A stretch of DNA of 20,018 bases from a virus. Positions within the stretch are counted from its first letter, which is position 1; each line of letters opens with the position of its first letter. Positions 19,928 through 20,018 of the stretch are shown here, piece by piece. The translations under genes were made by a program, and so were the position numbers. The stretch spans positions 1 to 20,018 of the IMG/VR virus record IMGVR_UViG_3300028025_000163; one strand, given 5' to 3'. Below the pieces are notes generated by a model. The model did not search any database, was not told the origin of the DNA, and saw only the letters and a list, made by a program, of their open reading frames with translations.

Positions 19928-20018
19928 TCACTCCTTTAAGTTTATTAAAATTGTCCGTTTTTGCAATTCGTCCCTGCTTTGCGCTAGATGCAATCTATCG
20001 TGTTGAGCGCAAGTTTCG
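19928..20018 (-). CDS. 3' end of an unknown minus-strand gene
   Basis: One minus-strand frame stays open from the right edge to TGA at 19930-19928, giving 29 residues of hydrophilic, helix-like sequence (HLAQSRDELQKRTILINLKE at the end). The other two minus frames stop within this stretch. The stop lies two bases before the ATG of the Cys-rich gene and includes the coding GGAG used as its ribosome binding site, as is typical for coupled phage genes. Too little is present to suggest a family. Confidence 0.5.
   Translation of the reverse strand, partial: ETCAQHDRLHLAQSRDELQKRTILINLKE

Noticed and set aside
19818-20006. A 62-codon plus-strand frame at the right edge
   Set aside because: It overlaps two minus-strand genes with a good ribosome binding site and Cys pattern, and has no plus-strand neighbours.

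Overview
The window is a piece of a tailed double-stranded DNA bacteriophage, or of a closely related prophage. Genes are packed end to end and mostly overlap by 1 to 14 bases. No tRNA, rRNA, insertion sequence or CRISPR array is visible. By eye the base composition is A+T-leaning. The spanin pair and two peptidoglycan-cleaving domains point to a Gram-negative host. A SU10-type adaptor, a nozzle-like tail protein, large Ala/Gln/Asn-rich internal virion proteins (one with a lytic transglycosylase domain) and the absence of a tape measure within the window suggest a short-tailed, podovirus-like particle. These morphology and host statements are inferences from family resemblance, and no database search was possible.

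Layout, plus strand, 1-17170 (late genes). First come the end of a small conserved phage protein, a glycosyltransferase-like protein and a head-tail adaptor. A block of adhesion or tail-decoration proteins follows (1503-5374): a Gp80-like protein, a glycine-rich small protein, a tail-fibre-type repeat protein, an FN3 plus DUF1566/Lcl_C-like fibre tip, a small W/Y-rich protein, a one-helix membrane protein and a jelly-roll-like protein. Next are a nozzle-like protein, a GNAT-like protein and three internal virion (DNA ejection) proteins up to 12988. Then comes a run of small membrane or envelope proteins and lysis genes (12990-15647): two tiny proteins of 30 and 50 residues, a coiled-coil membrane protein, a 51-residue membrane protein, a Cys-rich lipoprotein, a two-helix holin candidate, Rz with Rz1 nested inside it, and a GH19 endolysin. 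The strand ends with an HExxH protein, an HTH-calcineurin-type phosphoesterase and a 47-residue membrane protein with a TTG start.

Layout, minus strand, 20018-17179 (early / DNA metabolism). Read in transcription order: the 3' end of an unknown gene, a Cys-rich small protein, an HNH-AP2 homing endonuclease, an ERF single-strand annealing protein, a small SSB-like protein with an acidic DDMDLPF tip, a structured intergenic spacer, a winged-helix protein, a small conserved protein, a MazG-like pyrophosphohydrolase and an acidic protein. The two transcription units converge at about 17170-17179, where a perfect 7-bp hairpin sits.

The most interesting points are: (i) an eight-gene chain of overlapping small membrane/lysis genes, with two GTG starts that simple ORF callers would miss; (ii) six exact-length tandem 22-residue repeats in a virion protein; (iii) a hairpin and -10-like box directly ahead of the homing endonuclease ribosome binding site, resembling the known T4 strategy for delaying such genes; (iv) a C-type-lectin-like fibre tip; and (v) an unexplained stem structure between the SSB-like and winged-helix genes.
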